In this document: positions 31,317 through 32,330 of the stretch, piece after piece
How positions within the stretch are numbered: the stretch's first letter is position 1
Layout: each line of letters opens with the position of its first letter
DNA from: Paenibacillus forsythiae T98
Lineage (GTDB): Bacteria; Bacillota; Bacilli; Paenibacillales; Paenibacillaceae
DNA: 32,330 nucleotides
Reading direction: 5' to 3'
Assembly (NCBI RefSeq): GCF_000520735.1
Contig: NZ_ASSC01000447.1
Location: forward strand, 1-32,330
The notes under the pieces: model-generated
Told to the model about the DNA's origin: nothing
Database searches by the model: none
The model's input: the letters and a program-made list of their open reading frames with translations, nothing else
Translations under genes and position numbers: made by a program

Positions 31317-32330
31317 TTATTTCTCGGTATGTTTCCGATGAATTGGAGCCCTCTCCGTTTGTTTGATTATTCCTTTTACAATGCGCTGAATGAGCTTCAC
31401 GTTTTTCTCGACATATCCAGGCGCCAGCAACTCTAAATGCTCTCCGATCACTTCATATTCCGCATAATGTTTCTGTGTCGCCTGTTTCCATAACAAAATA
31501 TCGTTGTCTGAAGCTCTTCCCACCTCCGAACCTTCCGCCACTAAACCGTGGATCTCAGCTTGGACTGCTCCTGTGTTAATAAGTTCACTCAAAAACATAT
31601 GATAAGCATGTATTTTATTTATTACTTTATCTCTGGTAATAGGGACAGTTAAAACTTGTTTATACGGCTCTGGGGCATGCTTCAATAAAAGGCGATCAAT
31701 GATTTGATCATCTATTTCTACTTCTGCATTCTTCATCTCCCAATTTTTCTTCTTGGAGTCGATCATAATGATGTCGGATACCTCGTATCCTCGTTCTTCC
31801 ATCGCTTTTGCTACTTCAAATGCAAGGTTTCCTCCCGCTGAATAGCCGATAAACACATAAGGCGCCTTCTCTTGAACACTTACAATGGCATCCACGTATT
31901 GATCTAGCATTTCTGAGCGATTGCGAGCATTCTCTATAAATTCGAGAGCGTAGACCACGCAGTGGTTTTCAAGATGTTTCGCCATTTCGGCAAACGCAAT
32001 TCCATATCCCAGTATTGGAGGAAAACAGAAAACATTCATCATTCCATTTTCGTTTAATTTCATGATGTTGTAGCTGTTCTTCCGTTCAAACTGCTGAAAC
32101 TTGAGTTTCAACAATTCCTCGGTCATTTTTTCGATTGTTTGACTTTCAAGCACGATACGCATGGGAACGTCGACTTCCAACTTTACATGAATCTTTTGAA
32201 TCAACTGCAGCACCTTCAAGGAGTGTCCCCCGATTTCGAAAAAGTTGTCTTTCACACCAACTTTCGAAAGACCGAGTATCTCTTGCCAAATCTGCACCAG
32301 CGCTTCTTCCACCGGCGTGCGGGCGGCGAC
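31317..32330 (-). CDS. Non-ribosomal peptide synthetase, C-terminal carrier-thioesterase part (cut by window edge)
   Basis: The frame is open to the window edge, so only the end of the gene is present (337 codons). It starts in the linker VAARTPVEEALVQIWQ, followed by a peptidyl carrier domain with the phosphopantetheine Ser in DNFFEIGGHSLK. A type I thioesterase follows: VFCFPPILGYG, nucleophile Ser in GYSAGGNLAFEVA, and the C-terminal His in GEHLELL. The thioesterase releases the peptide, so this is the last module of an assembly line. The adenylation and condensation domains lie beyond 32330, so the product cannot be named. Base composition is more A/T-rich than the cob operon. Confidence 0.93.
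   Translation of the reverse strand, partial: VAARTPVEEALVQIWQEILGLSKVGVKDNFFEIGGHSLKVLQLIQKIHVKLEVDVPMRIVLESQTIEKMTEELLKLKFQQFERKNSYNIMKLNENGMMNVFCFPPILGYGIAFAEMAKHLENHCVVYALEFIENARNRSEMLDQYVDAIVSVQEKAPYVFIGYSAGGNLAFEVAKAMEERGYEVSDIIMIDSKKKNWEMKNAEVEIDDQIIDRLLLKHAPEPYKQVLTVPITRDKVINKIHAYHMFLSELINTGAVQAEIHGLVAEGSEVGRASDNDILLWKQATQKHYAEYEVIGEHLELLAPGYVEKNVKLIQRIVKGIIKQTERAPIHRKHTEK

Noticed and set aside
30839-31341. Two plus-strand ORFs of 127 and 153 residues
   Set aside because: They read the complement of the group II intron fragment and the terminator.

Overview
The window looks like chromosomal DNA of an endospore-forming, Paenibacillus-like Firmicute. The evidence is an sspH-type spore protein gene, a three-repeat SLH surface protein, a SigZ-like ECF sigma factor, strong AGGAGG ribosome binding sites, frequent TTG/GTG starts, and the end of a non-ribosomal peptide synthetase (NRPS). 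The genus is inferred from gene content; no rRNA is present.

Positions 1-10275 (minus strand) hold an eleven-gene cobalamin operon of the anaerobic (cobalt-early) route: cobT, cbiH, cbiX, cbiJ, cbiC, cbiD, cbiET, cbiL, cbiF, cbiG and cbiA, the last cut by the window edge. Genes overlap or are closely spaced. The leader has a good promoter, a cobalamin riboswitch with a readable B12 box, and an intrinsic terminator just before cobT, so feedback is probably by transcription attenuation. CbiX carries an MxCxxC motif and a very histidine-rich tail.

Positions 10320-15530 hold a DJ-1/PfpI protein, a LysR regulator, a two-gene plus-strand operon (an AlgI-like MBOAT acyltransferase and a membrane-anchored SGNH-like protein with a C-terminal stalk-type domain) and a VOC protein.

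Positions 15740-19060 hold a LysR regulator divergent from a PurA paralogue whose IMP-pocket signatures are altered. Next to it is a decayed zone: the C-terminal part of a serine recombinase and the C-terminal part of an Rpn/YhgA-like nuclease-transposase. Two near-identical bidirectional terminators bracket 15.05-19.06 kb.

Positions 19136-23290 hold an SDR/MDR/SMP-30 operon with a divergent TetR regulator; two copies of one 15-bp palindrome sit at the two divergent promoters. Next come the SLH protein, sspH, a bactofilin-like gene with a small membrane protein, and a MarR regulator whose promoter shares a 29-bp element with the bactofilin-like operon. A TetR-DoxX operon with an operator inside its promoter, an SDR, an Mrr-nuclease remnant, SigZ and an aldo/keto reductase follow.

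Positions 30600-32330 are a junction of relics: a tRNA-Lys(CUU) with a T-stem mismatch, a 3' tRNA fragment that keeps CCA, about 125 bp of unexplained DNA, and the 5' part of a group II intron. The intron starts 10 nt after the terminator stem of an NRPS gene, of which only the final carrier and thioesterase domains are in the window.
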